The notes: generated from the letters alone by a model not told the origin. DNA of 64,000 nucleotides from Cladocopium goreaui (GCA_947184155.2 CAMXCT020003200.1:1-64000), one strand, 5' to 3'; shown: positions 47,105 through 57,310, counted from the stretch's first letter. Program-made: numbers and translations.

Positions 47105-50053
47105 CTCTTACAGGACGATCAGTTGCGGGTCCCTGCGTTTTCTGAGACCCCAATAGCAAGTGTGGCGCCAGAACCAATTCAAACAGGTGATGAACCAGAA
47201 AAAGATTCAACAATGGTTGATCTTCCATCAACATCCGGGACATCACCTTCAGTTTCTACCATTCCACACTCGGTTCAAACCTCTGTGGATGTTTCTTCTC
47301 TCGAAGGTTCCAGAATTTTTCTGGACATTTGCGCTGGCTCTGGATATCCTTTGACATCAGCGATGCTTGGACATGGATGTAAATGCTTTCCGGTGGATAA
47401 ACTGATCGATGCAAAAATGGATCTTCTGGACAATACATTTTTTGAACCTTTACTGAGAATATGCGCTTCGGGCATTGTGGGATATGGAGCAGCTGCTCCT
47501 AACTGTGGGGAGTATAGCCGCCTCAAGCTACAACCTGGTGGACCTCCAGCATTGAGAACACCAGAATTCCTCAATGGGCTACCCAACTTGAGCCCATCTG
47601 AGTTGGAAAAAATTCAATCCAGCCATACCTTGATGGCCCGATGTGTATTGTGTTTGGAATTGATATTCGCTTCTGGAGGACACGGTCACCTGGAACAACC
47701 CACCAATTCAATGGCATGGCTTGAACCTTTGGTACGTCGATTTATCAAATTTTGTGCCCTTTATTTGGTGAATTTTCCCGCCTGCGCTTACAACAGGAAT
47801 TGGTACAAAGGTTGGCTCCTAGCTTGCACATACCCTGCAATGAAATCATTGGGTGCAATCTGCTCGCACCCACCTGGGACCCATGAAAAGATCGCTGGAG
47901 TTAAACATGCAGATGGGTCATACAAGAGCCGAGATACAGCAGAGTACCCGGCTGAAATGTGCCAAGCAATTGCAGCTTTGATATTTCCTTTATGCTCGCC
48001 CTCCCAGGGACAATTGTTGGATGCCGTATCAGCCCAAGCATGCATTCCAACCAAACCACTTGATGCTCTACCTGTTAGTTATGAAGATGGTGGAGGGCTT
48101 CATTCAGAACCAGACTGGAGCAGACCTTACAGATCAGCCCCTGATGCATTGCACCATCTCCGCAGGCAGTGGGTCCAAATTTTGTTAAAAAACGGGTTGA
48201 TCGAAAAAATGAAAGCTTTCTTTAAATCAGGGGATAACCAACCACCTTTTAATGACCATGATCTTCAACCATTTCGAGAGTCCATGACGACGTTTATACA
48301 ATCACATGGACTTACCCCTGATTGGTCCGTACGTGCCGACCAACCAATGCATTTATCCATCATGGCATCTTTGTCACACATTTTGGCTGACAAAGATACA
48401 TCATTATTTCCCATGTTGCTGGAGGGCGCCCCAACTGGATTCGATGGGAATATACCTAGCTCGGGTTGTTTTCCGAGAGCTGATGACAAAACAGACGAAT
48501 CCATTCCGTTATCCGTCCACATGACCAACTGGCAGTCTGCAGAATCAGACCTCCCAACCACCCGCGACCTGGTGGCACAAGAATTAGAAAAAGGATGGAT
48601 TTACAAATACCCGGGATCTCTGGAAGACGCACAACTGGAATTTGGCGACAAATTAGCCATCGGCCGCCTGGGATTAGCATTGAGCGAGACTCGACCACCA
48701 CGGTTAGTTGTAGACTCCTCCATTTGCGGCGTCAACAACCGCTGCAGCATACCGGAGCGAAGTACGCTCCCGAGCGCTCAGGACATCATGCGGGTCTACC
48801 CTTTGAGAAACACTGCTGATTCCCTAATGGGATTCTCGCTTGACATCAAATCTGCTCACAAATTAGTGGTTATTCGAGAATCTGATCGTGGCCTTCTTGG
48901 ATTCAGTTTAGATAGTTCCATATATTTTTATAAAGTAGCTCCCTTCGGAGCCACCTTCAGCGCATACCATTGGACAAGATTGGGGAGCTTCATATTACGA
49001 TGCATCCACTTCCTGCTGTGGTGGTCGCACGCTGGATTTTTATACGTCGATGACTTCTTCTTCATTTTCCCAGAGAAGGTTGCTTGGGTAATGGCCAGTC
49101 TATGCTGCATACTGGCCCAGGTCCTCAACATTCCCGTTTCATGGCGCAAAACTGAGTTTGGCCCTCGAATTCAATGGATTGGATGGCAATTTCATGTTAC
49201 AGCAGGATATGTTAGCCTTCCTCAAAACAAAATTGATAAACTTGCAACGTATATCTCGACCATGCAGAAATCATCAAAAACATCCAAAAAAGCATTGGAG
49301 AAACTGGTGGGACTACTGAATTGGATCACTCAAATTTTCTTATTGATGCGATGCTGGCTTCCGATCCTCTACCGCGACCTTTACCATGTTCCTGCCAGCC
49401 ACTACAGCATTGATCCTGGTCATTGGAAACATGTCATTGATTGCTTGGATGATAATTTACAATTTATTCACAAGCCCACTGGAACCGGTATCCCTGTTGG
49501 AAGTACTCTTTTAGCAGTACGACATCAAGAAGTCAAATGTAAAGCTGACCTTCACCAAATTTACCTTTCTGAACGCAGAACCTGGTTACGACTCCGTGAT
49601 CCAGCTTCGATTCGGCGAACTTTGAGTGCTGACTCCCATCGCATATTGGCAATGTATGCAAACTGGCTTCAATCAGTTGCTCTGGTAAAGTGTTTAAGGC
49701 CAAAACAACTCTGGTCAGGAGAATGTGCAGCAGATGCTATGGCCTCAGGAAGCATCTGTCAGATTGGCGGATGCATCCGATTCCCCTCTGGCACGACCAT
49801 CTGGTTTAGTGAAAGATTCACTTTCGATGATTTCAAACAACTGAACATCCCCGTCACACCTGAGATGCAAAAGTGCATTGCCTCCTTTGAGACATTAGCC
49901 CAAATAGCGATCCTGTACATCTTCAGTCGCAGCTCCCCAGGTTTTAGATTTCCCTTGCGTATCCAGTCATTGACCGACAACTCTGGTACTGAAGCTGGTG
50001 GAAATAAACTATTTTCGACCACTTCTCCGTTGAATTATTTTTGGAACGTTTAA
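47105..50053 (+). CDS. Pol of YR retrotransposon 2: C5-MTase-like, reverse transcriptase, RNase H (3' part shifted)
   Basis: Open straight after the Gag TGA. Residues counted from TTG 47123. MTase-like domain: motif I FLDICAGSGYPL (66-77), VDKL, motif IV-like AAPNCGEYS (123-131), motif VI-like HLEQPTNSMAW (189-199). RT: LVVDSSICGVNNR, motif A LDIKSAHK (573-580), VAPFGATFS, motif C YVDD (641-644). The RNase H region begins around CAADAMASG and FETLAQIAILYIF, and continues to LTDNSG. The frame ends early in an aberrant tail; the true end (HIAGDRNDEADALSRW) lies in the next frame at 50041-50277. YVDD here versus FFDD in the first element shows deep divergence. Confidence 0.88.
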   Translation, partial: LLQDDQLRVPAFSETPIASVAPEPIQTGDEPEKDSTMVDLPSTSGTSPSVSTIPHSVQTSVDVSSLEGSRIFLDICAGSGYPLTSAMLGHGCKCFPVDKLIDAKMDLLDNTFFEPLLRICASGIVGYGAAAPNCGEYSRLKLQPGGPPALRTPEFLNGLPNLSPSELEKIQSSHTLMARCVLCLELIFASGGHGHLEQPTNSMAWLEPLVRRFIKFCALYLVNFPACAYNRNWYKGWLLACTYPAMKSLGAICSHPPGTHEKIAGVKHADGSYKSRDTAEYPAEMCQAIAALIFPLCSPSQGQLLDAVSAQACIPTKPLDALPVSYEDGGGLHSEPDWSRPYRSAPDALHHLRRQWVQILLKNGLIEKMKAFFKSGDNQPPFNDHDLQPFRESMTTFIQSHGLTPDWSVRADQPMHLSIMASLSHILADKDTSLFPMLLEGAPTGFDGNIPSSGCFPRADDKTDESIPLSVHMTNWQSAESDLPTTRDLVAQELEKGWIYKYPGSLEDAQLEFGDKLAIGRLGLALSETRPPRLVVDSSICGVNNRCSIPERSTLPSAQDIMRVYPLRNTADSLMGFSLDIKSAHKLVVIRESDRGLLGFSLDSSIYFYKVAPFGATFSAYHWTRLGSFILRCIHFLLWWSHAGFLYVDDFFFIFPEKVAWVMASLCCILAQVLNIPVSWRKTEFGPRIQWIGWQFHVTAGYVSLPQNKIDKLATYISTMQKSSKTSKKALEKLVGLLNWITQIFLLMRCWLPILYRDLYHVPASHYSIDPGHWKHVIDCLDDNLQFIHKPTGTGIPVGSTLLAVRHQEVKCKADLHQIYLSERRTWLRLRDPASIRRTLSADSHRILAMYANWLQSVALVKCLRPKQLWSGECAADAMASGSICQIGGCIRFPSGTTIWFSERFTFDDFKQLNIPVTPEMQKCIASFETLAQIAILYIFSRSSPGFRFPLRIQSLTDNSGTEAGGNKLFSTTSPLNYFWNV

Positions 50054-50277
50054 CGTTACTTTGTACAATTTCTGGAATGGAACTTGATTTGTCACACATT
50101 GCCGGTGACAGAAATGATGAAGCTGACGCATTAAGTCGCTGGGATTTTAATTCGGATCCGCCGTTTGGCCATGAACTGCACAATCGTTTTGCACTTTCAT
50201 TAGCTCAGCTTTGGCACCCAGAAGCATCCGTTTCCTTGCATCCGCCTGAAACATACCTGGCATGGCAAATTCCATAG
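50041..50277 (+). pseudogene. Displaced RNase H C-terminus of Pol 2
   Basis: This frame contains LSHIAGDRNDEADALSRW, the final His/Asp motif of a retroelement RNase H, plus the Pol tail. It is one frame off the main Pol frame. Reading it upstream gives sensible sequence (FDHFSVELFLERL) back to about 50010, next to a T-run, so a one-base loss there is the simplest cause. Confidence 0.75.
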
Positions 50278-50372
50278 TGTAGCCACGTTTTTCTTTTTCG
50301 ACTGCTGGAATCCAACACTTATTATTGGGGTTAGGTTTGGCGTTTGAATCCCAACAGTCTGATAGAGTAAAA

Positions 50373-50599
50373 GGGGAGAACATGACCATCAGACCAGGGA
50401 GTTCAAATAAGGACATGACCAATGTCCGATCCAAACTGCTTCACAATAGATTCAAAGCAGGCAGTCGAAAAAGATGCGAGTGAGAACCGCTTTTCTTCGA
50501 GAGAGTTTCATGCGATCGATGTTTGTGCGTTTTATTATTTATTTATTGTATATAAATAAATAAATATATATATAGATGGAAGCCGACTTGAGCCAGAAC
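50373..50599 (+). repeat. B1 repeat of YR retrotransposon 2
   Basis: Matches B2 (50946-51151) apart from an AT-rich length polymorphism (TTATTATTTATTTATTGTAT). It ends GAAGCCGACTTGAGCCAGAA. Confidence 0.9.
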
Positions 50600-50708
50600 G
50601 TGTTGTGTACTTGTTCACTAATGTTTTGGGGTAGTAGGACTTCATCTTATAATGATGTAACATTTTGGCTCAAGTTGGCTTCCACGTTTTATGCTTTGTT
50701 TTGTTTTA
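50600..50708 (+). repeat. A2 repeat of YR retrotransposon 2
   Basis: Copy of A1. Together with the end of B1 it forms an inverted pair: GAAGCCGACTTGAGCCA in B1 against TGGCTCAAGTTGGCTTC in A2, about 65 bases apart. Confidence 0.9.
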
Positions 50709-50945
50709 CCCTCCCCCCCACACCTTATACATTAGAGGAATTCAACTGTTGTTTCAATTCATACGAACGATCGCTTCGCATCAATTTCATGGCATTATTT
50801 GCCCTGGGTTCACCTCTTGGTTTCATAACCGTGGGTCATCCAACTTGACCACAGCCTTGGCTTCCAACTGCAGTTGGCAACGTCCAATCAAATTTCACCG
50901 CTGCCAGATCGATAATCGATCCCAAATTTTCAATCTCTCTCTGAT

Positions 50946-51151
50946 GGGGAAAACATGACCATCAGACCAGGGAGTTCAAATAAGGACATGACCAATGTCC
51001 GATCCAAACTGCTTCACAATAGATTCAAAGCAGGCAGTCGAAAAAGATGCGAGTGAGAACCGCTTTTCTTCGAGAGAGTTTCATGCGATCGATGTTTGTG
51101 CGTTTTATAATAAATAAATATATTTAGATGGAAGCCGACTTGAGCCAGAAC
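50946..51151 (+). repeat. B2 repeat of YR retrotransposon 2
   Basis: Copy of B1. The unique A2-B2 spacer is 50709-50945. Flanking sequence resumes with CATTGTGTCATC. Confidence 0.88.
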
Positions 51152-51732
51152 CATTGTGTCATCTCATCTTGGTATGGCCACAAACAAAAACACAAAAAGG
51201 GGAGAACACCGACACACACAAGGCCATACCCGCAGGTGAGAGAAGCAACACAGCACCATGCGGAAACCAGGGATCCCCCCAGCCAGCATCCCCGAAGCTG
51301 CCATCCGCCAAATCCGCCAATTGAGCTGTATCTTAGATAGTTGCACAATCCTCTAGCTACGAAGTTAGCCAAGCGCAAAAAGCCTTACTGCTTCTGCCAC
51401 ATACAGCCAAAGGTGCCAGCACGTCATCGGAAGAGCTAAATGCGCAGACATCACCACGCACAGATATGAATATAAATCTGCCAACTCATGAAAACCAACT
51501 CCAAGAGCATTAGCGTATCGAAGTCTACCCTGGAAACCTTCCCAGCGCACCGGATTTGGCACCCTGCCCAACAAACAAGTACCTTCATGGTCGGGCACAA
51601 GAAATTACCCAAGAGCAGGATGATCGGAAAAGCACTACTGAGCGGACTGAGCGCACCCGGTGGGCTGTTTCACTGTCCGTTTCACTTAGATCTTTCTCAC
51701 GATAGCTCTTGTTTCACTGTCCGCCTCACTTT
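51152..51732. other. Flank and terminal segment of multi-ORF element copy 2
   Basis: It contains ATGCGGAAACCAGGGATCCC plus CCCCAGCCAG (51259-51289), identical to the terminal motif at 2557-2588. The rest is unrecognised, with short CA-rich words. No gene. Confidence 0.5.
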
Positions 51733-52014
51733 TTAGTTTTCACCACTCTCGTTGCGACGCGGCGTTGCCGTTGTTTGCTTCGAAGTGACCATAGGTGAGT
51801 CGTTATACCTTTGCTGCTTGCGCCTTGTGATCTCAAGGTCAGTGACCCGCTGAGATGGGACGGATTGGATACCCTGAAGCTTCTGGCATGCTTTGTCCAG
51901 CAGTTTGGTGGCGGCATCGATTTCACTGGTAGTGATCTGACACAGGGTCAACTGAGTGATTGATGTTGCTAAGCGATTGACTGCGGCATCTTTCATTGGA
52001 GTAGGGCGGGCCAT
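51733..52014 (-). CDS. Small coiled-coil protein (probable ORF5 counterpart)
   Basis: 93 residues from ATG 52014. Residues 10-50 have heptad-like hydrophobics (VNRLATSITQLTLCQITTSE...LLDKACQKL); the rest is basic and polar. It occupies the same place relative to the terminal motif and spacer motif as ORF5 in copy 1, although direct sequence similarity is weak. Confidence 0.4.
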   Translation of the reverse strand: MARPTPMKDAAVNRLATSITQLTLCQITTSEIDAATKLLDKACQKLQGIQSVPSQRVTDLEITRRKQQRYNDSPMVTSKQTTATPRRNESGEN

Positions 52015-52311
52015 CTGTAGGGTGCAACTGCACGCAGGGTGTCCTGCAGGTAGAGCGGCTGCACAGTCAAGCCATCAAGAGCGGTATTGTCTGCTAATTG
52101 GAGCCAGAGTTGAGAGCGACGTCCATTAGGAATTCGTATACAACCGGTCAGGGTTGGTTTGAAGTCCGGCAAACGGCAACGGGTTCCATGGCTTGATGTA
52201 CTTTGACATCATCCTAAGCTAACGGCTACTAGTGTCAACTAGTGGTAGTTAAGTAACCCGTGTCCCCCCCCCCATCCCAATTTGCTTCTCACTCCTACCT
52301 TTATCTGCAGT

Positions 52312-53350
52312 TTAACAGTAGAGTGATCTCGATTGACTCACCACCTTAGCTGAGTCACAGGTGTACAGGCCAACCATGAGTACCTCATGTTGACCGGTAG
52401 CACCTATGATGTGGGGCACTGTAGTTGCCGGTGTTTGATGCGTGACAACCGTGAGGACCTCACGTTGTCTCCTGGCATTTATTGGAATTGTGAATTTGGT
52501 TGCGCAGGGGCGTGTTACTGCGCTTCGGCGGCTGTGGCCTCCGGAGGAGCTAGCTGCTCTCTCCGAGGGTGCTGGGTCATCGTTTACCTCTGGGTTGATC
52601 ATTTGCGCAATAACTGGGTGGTTCTGTTTGTCTTGCATGATCCTAATAATGGCCTGGATGAAGGCATTGGGGGCTCCCACCAAAGCTTTTGCCTCCGCTA
52701 GTGGCCGATCTAACACAATGGCAATGAGCATTTCTCCCGCATCTTTCTTGATCAGGGCTGGTCTTCCAGCCTGCATCCGCTCCAGGATTGCGACCGCTTT
52801 GTTTTCACACAGGTTTCGTTCCCACTCTTCTATAGCTCGTTGCGCCAGTGATCCAGTTTGTGGTGGGACCATTCGGGCCGCTGGGGTTCCCAGTGCCGAA
52901 AGGAATGTATTATCGGGCAATGTGGCAGCGGGCACTGCTGCAAGGGCCGTGACGGCCCGGCGTGTGTCACTGTCCTTCACCTCATAGGAGGGGGATGTGA
53001 TGTTTTCTGTGCGATGGCTGACTCTGAGTTTGCCGACAGTCGTTGTAAGGTGAAGCCTGGCCTGGGTTCCATGTATTTCTTGTTCCACACTGCATTATGA
53101 GACCATTGGGGTGCCTTGCGATTGATCTCGACCAGGTCTCTCTTCAGGTCGTATTCTCCAAGCAAGTTGTCAAGCTCTTGTAAGGTTGTGCCTCGATGGG
53201 CGCAATTCTGCCGGACCAGACAGCACAGGGTGGAAAGCCAAGATCATGAAATCGGTAGTTGGTGAGTGGCTGACTGCCGACTGCACTAGGAGGGTGCCAG
53301 AAACCATTGTTGGTTCGCATACTTCGCATCCAGTCGTGATTGCGGCTCAT
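52312..53350 (-). pseudogene. Frameshifted unknown protein gene of multi-ORF element copy 2
   Basis: Three consecutive minus-strand frames give protein-like sequence that appears to belong together: about 53350-53160 (SQPLTNYRFHDLGFPPCAVW), about 53180-52980 (LLGEYDLKRDLVEINRKAPQ; YMEPRPGFTLQRL) and about 52990-52312 (VPAATLPDNTFLSALGTPAA; AGEMLIAIVLDRPLAEAKAL). At least two frameshifts separate them. The C-terminal part has an Ala/Leu-rich helical region and a Ser/Arg-rich tail. No family recognised. This gene is not evident in copy 1. Confidence 0.5.
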
Positions 53351-53515
53351 GTACAGCGCACAAGTAGGGGCGTCCAGAGGCTGTCATGGCCAGCAGCGGC
53401 AACTCTCGCAAAGATGCTGTGCAGGCTGTTGTGAAGGGTGCTGTGAAAGGTGGAGTGCAGGGGGGTGTGCAGGGGTGCTGTGCAAGGCTGTGCAGCGTGC
53501 TGTGCTTTTGTTCCC

Positions 53516-54010
53516 AACAACCGCGAGTTTCAACCTTTAGGAACCGGCTTTTTTGCAATGTTAATCTGTGGTTCCCACGTTCAAAACAAAACAACATCAA
53601 GAACCAGGAGTTCTAACTTTTGCAATCAAAAGATCTTTCCGCTGTAACGTTACTTTTTTTCAGGCTTGGAACCGTGAGTTTCAAGCTTTGGGAACCCGCA
53701 GTTCCTTGCAATGAAAAGCCGCTTAGCTTCGAAAACAGAAATTCTAACTTCTGGGAATTGGCAATTCCAATGGTTCCTCAGGTTGGGAACCGTGAGTGTC
53801 AAGGTCTGGGAACCGCAGTTCCTTGCCAACCTTTGCTTTGGTTCCCACGTTGGGAACCATCAGTTCCACCTTAGGAACTGGCAGTTTTTGCAATGCTACC
53901 TATGATTCCCAGCTTGGGAACCATGACTTCCAAGCTTGTCGGAAGCGGCAGTTCCTTACAATGGTAACCCGTAGTTGCCACGTTGGCAACTGTGACTTCC
54001 AACCTTTGGG
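53516..54010. repeat. Hairpin minisatellite (GGTTCCCA...TGGGAACC), small array
   Basis: Degenerate copies of the 68-bp unit found at 57.3-61.8 kb, with GGGAACCG, TTGCAATG and GTTCCCACGTTGGGAACC words. Confidence 0.88.
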
Positions 54011-54478
54011 AACCGGCATTGCCATGAACCAAACGCAAACATTCCGGTGCCGGTCCATTAAGCAAAACAAAGCGTTCTTCAGTCCATTAAGCAAAACTAT
54101 AAAGTTGTAAAGAAAATGTTTTCCTATCATTTTAACATGCACCTTTTTCGTGCAAAAACATTTTTATGCCATAGCAACAGCCAAACGCAAACATTCCGCT
54201 ACCGGGCCGGTCCATTAAGCAAAACAAAAGGTTCTGTTACCGGCTCAGTAAACAAAACAACACAACACAAAGAACCATCAGGTTTAACTTTTTGCAACCA
54301 ACGCCACCAGAGCAACGCTTGATGTCATTATCCCGTCTTCCACAGGCCTGACTCCGGGAAAAGTGAAAGCAGACCGCGACGCTGTGCCCGTTGGACTCGC
54401 CTTCCAACTGCAGTCTACTACGGCTCTGGCACATGACAAAGGACCTACACCAATTTGCGGACCTATTAAGAAAGCAAA
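54011..54478. repeat. CAAACGCAAACATTCCG / TTAAGCAAAAC repeat block
   Basis: It contains ATTCCGCTACCGG, CCATTAAGCAAAACAAA and GCTCAGTAAACAAAACAA segments that recur between the minisatellite blocks of the 57-62 kb array, so it is part of the same higher-order repeat. The last ~180 bases are unique. Confidence 0.75.
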
Positions 54479-54709
54479 ATGAACCACCGCCATATGTTCT
54501 CTCATTGGAAGATCAACCATGAAAAGTTTGCGAGCAGAGTGCTATACCAGCTACCGGCCCATTATGTTCCAGAAGCCACGCTGCAGCAGAACGTGCAGGA
54601 TCGTGACTTCCCTAGCAGGAGAGTGCGCAAGAAGCCACCTCAGGCTGACATTGATGAGTTTAAGCAAAATGTAGTGAGCTTCGACGGCTCGCCACTGCTC
54701 AAGAGCTAA
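54479..54709 (+). CDS. Hypothetical 76-residue protein
   Basis: From ATG 54479. Basic and soluble (KINHEKFASRVLYQLPAHYV; DFPSRRVRKKPPQADIDEFK). It has non-repetitive composition and differs from the surrounding repeats, so it may be a genuine small gene or exon. No family was recognised and no neighbouring exon found. Confidence 0.3.
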   Translation: MNHRHMFSHWKINHEKFASRVLYQLPAHYVPEATLQQNVQDRDFPSRRVRKKPPQADIDEFKQNVVSFDGSPLLKS

Positions 54710-57310
54710 GTAACCCTGTCTCTTTCGCCCTAGAAAATAGTTGGACTACTACCCTCAAATCTGACAAGCTACACTTTCTTGAGCACACTACACTCCGTAT
54801 GACGTAGATACTCTCCCCCCTTTTTTATTAGGGCTATTCTCCTTGACGCCTGTTTCACCCCTCCCTTTTTCGTTTGACTTTTGCCACCTTTCTTCGCGGT
54901 TGTCTGGTTGGCTTTCTGTCCTTTGAGTGTACTCCGTTTTCGTTTTCCGCTTGTTTCCGGGTAGTGTGTTGGGGCCCTTGTCAATCGGCCTGCTCTGTTA
55001 ATCGGCCTGCTCTGCCTGTCCTGGTGCGTCGGTTGTGGTTTGGTTTGTGCGTTTTCCCGTTGTTGTCCTGTGGTGTTGCGTGAGTGTCTTGGCCTTTGGA
55101 GGGTGTTGTTTGTGTCTCCCTCTGTTGTTCTGTGCGTTTTTCTTGTGTTGTTTGGGGTTGCTTCGGATTGGCTCGTTTTCTTCCTGGCAGCGTCCCCTCC
55201 CTCGTCCTGCCCGCCCCCTTGGTTGGTCCCTTGGGGCCTTCTGGTCCAGTCAGTTTTCTGCTGGTCCCTCCCTCCGGGTATCTGGTTGTATCTTGCGACG
55301 GCCCGGTTGTCATGCCTGTGGTGGCTCCTGTCTTCACTTTTCCTCATCAACAAAGGCTTTGGCCCTGTGTGGGGCTCTGCCCTCTACACCATGTTGCGGG
55401 TGTTGTTCAGGTGCTTTTCTTTCCTGCACTGAGGTATTCGCCCTCGTGATCCGGAACCCCCCTCTGGACACCGTTAGAGCTGCATGCGCCCACCTCCTTG
55501 GCCCGTGCTGCTTTCTTCCCTCCTGTCCTTTGCTGCCTTTGGCTTGTTTGTTGTGTGTTGTTGCTGGTTGTGTTTTGTTTGTTTGGTTTTTGCTTTTGGT
55601 TTTGATTTTGGTTTGTTTGCGGTGACTTCGTGACGGCCTACTGGACTGTGTACAGGTCCTTACCAGTTCACTCTTGAGGCCCCTCAATCTGCAGATGGCC
55701 ATGTATATGCGTTAATTAATAAATTAACCCTATTTTGCAACATGCAATTGAACGTGTTGAACGACCTGGCGGAAGCCATGAAGGCGTTGGACGGAAAAAA
55801 ATCTCCTGTCCTTTGCTGCCTGCGCCTTCTCCCTCTTGCTGCTGCTGGCCTCCGCTTGCTTTCTCCCTTCTCGTCCCTGTTCACACTAAGGCTATCATGG
55901 CCCGCTACTCAGTCTTTTAGTGAAGTGGTCTTTTTTGATTTGCTTTTCTGGCCTCTTGTTGTTGTTTGTCTGGTGCTTTCTGGCCTTTCTTCTTGTTTTG
56001 TTGGTGTGTTTTGTTGCTGTGCCTGTTGTCAGCCAACTGAGGTGACTAAGGATTGCAGAGTGCTGCCGGCCCCATCAGTACACACACACACACCCGCCAC
56101 CGTGACTTCCTCCCTCCCCTCGCGTATCTTTTGGAGGTTGGCTTGTTCTTGAATTCGTTTGTTTTTTTTGTTTGTCTTGGCTGTCCTGTGACCTTGTCCC
56201 TCTGGCACGTCTGTCTAGTTCTGTAAGGGAAGTAGGAAATAGCCGGCCGGAGCCATGGACCAGGCTGCACTGTAGCGAGTAACACTGGCGCGATCCAGTG
56301 GCACTCTCTGTTGGACAGCCCGGGGCGCCCGTGAGCAGCAAAGTCTGCGCACATGGATCGTGAGTTTCTTTTTCGGATTGGATGGTATCCAGCTGGCCCA
56401 CTGGTGGGTGAGTGGAATTTGTTCTGGATTCCAAGGCTGAACCCTTTGGCTGCTACGTTGCAATGCACTGCAGGTATTGTACTGAGACGAAGACACTCGG
56501 GGACTCGGGAAGCACCTGAACAGTTCTGCAGGTATTTTTTCAGCTTGGCGCCCTCTGACAGTGCACGTTTGAGAAATTGCTGGCTGTTAGCTACACAATG
56601 TTTTACTGACTTTGCATGTTGTGCCAGGATTGTTCTCCCTTTCGACCTGGCACGGTATTCATGTCTACCCAGTGACGAACTTGGTTAGTGGCGGACCACG
56701 ACTGGTCACCTACCTTGCCTTATGTGACCGTCCTTGCCACAGCCACGGAGCTGCTCCCCGCAAGGGGGGCGGCACAATAGCAATCTGGCCGCCAACAATA
56801 CACTCTCCCTGCTCATGAATACACCGTTCGGTACACGGCAAGTTCTTTTAGTCTTGGACTGAACACCTGAACAAGAACCTGTGAGAGGACTCTGAGAGGC
56901 TAAGACGCAATTGTGTACAGCTAATGCGTTCCTTTGTTGTCTGTCAGCAGCAACAATTAAGAACGCGTGTTTCACCTTACTGGGTAGCAACCAATTCGTT
57001 TGGTGCATTTTCTTGAGTTGCGACACAGTGGCTTTATACCACTGTGGCCATGGCAAATCTTTGTTCGTGGTTGTTTTTGTTGGGCCCTGCCCCTTTTGCT
57101 GTTTGCTTTGCTTCTCTGCTGGATGGCGAAACGCATATCTGGCTGGGGGATCTGCGTGTCGCCTTTTGTGTGGTTGTCTCTGTGTTTGTTATTTGTTGTT
57201 GATTTGCCATGCTACATGACCACAGGTGTCAATGTAGATTTTATTTCAAACTGCTTCTTCACATGTAAGGACCGAGCCTTAGAGCGTGATCGGCCATACC
57301 TGAGGAAAAA
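54710..57310. other. Low-complexity and unique sequence without recognised genes
   Basis: 54780-55630 is T/G- and C-rich low complexity that opens long artefactual frames on both strands. 55630-55700 is a dispersed repeat (inverted copy at 42832-42899). 55759-55801 is the conserved ~40-bp core also found as an insert at 35543-35582. 55900-57230 is unique with many short T-rich tracts. No homologous gene was recognised. Confidence 0.5.
55759..55801 (+). repeat. ~40-bp conserved core (second copy)
   Basis: AACGACCTGGCGGAAGCCAT followed by GAAGGCGTTGGACGG and an A-run, identical to the insert at 35543-35582. Translated it reads NDLAEAMKALDGKK in both places, but there is no evidence that it is expressed. 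Confidence 0.6.

Larger units (their letters stand above)
43043..51151 (+). mobile_element. Tyrosine-recombinase retrotransposon 2 (DIRS/Ngaro-like, split direct repeats)
   Basis: Same plan as the element at 19-28 kb but strongly diverged: A1 (43043-43151), ORFs, B1 (50373-50599), A2 (50600-50708), B2 (50946-51151). A1 and A2 are the same length and nearly identical; B1 and B2 differ mainly in an AT microsatellite. B1 abuts A2. It encodes a tyrosine recombinase first, then Gag, an in-frame TGA, and MTase-like/RT/RNase H. No target duplication was seen. The RNase H end is displaced by a frameshift near 50010, so this copy may be dead. Confidence 0.9.
51240..53510 (-). mobile_element. Multi-ORF element, copy 2 (truncated and decayed)
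   Basis: It shares with copy 1 the terminal motif (51259-51289) and the ORF spacer motif (52176-52210), in the same order and orientation. It carries one small intact frame and one frameshifted frame. The helicase, DSD-motif and ORF1 genes are absent, and the repeat gives way to minisatellite at about 53510. Confidence 0.5.

Noticed and set aside
50577..50685. A ~110-bp MITE with inverted ends
   Set aside because: The inverted pair spans the B1/A2 junction of YR element 2; the left copy is missing at A1 and the right copy is missing after B2, so it is not an independent transposon.
54769..55353. A 194-residue minus-strand frame, very rich in Gln, Thr, Arg and Lys
   Set aside because: It is the complement of T/G/C-rich low-complexity DNA, overlaps other equally long frames in several phases, and has no domain-like sequence.
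56353..56688. A plus-strand 111-residue frame starting MDREFLFRIGW
   Set aside because: Some Trp- and Phe-rich stretches look plausible, but there is no family match, no conservation elsewhere in the window, and an overlapping antisense frame of similar length.
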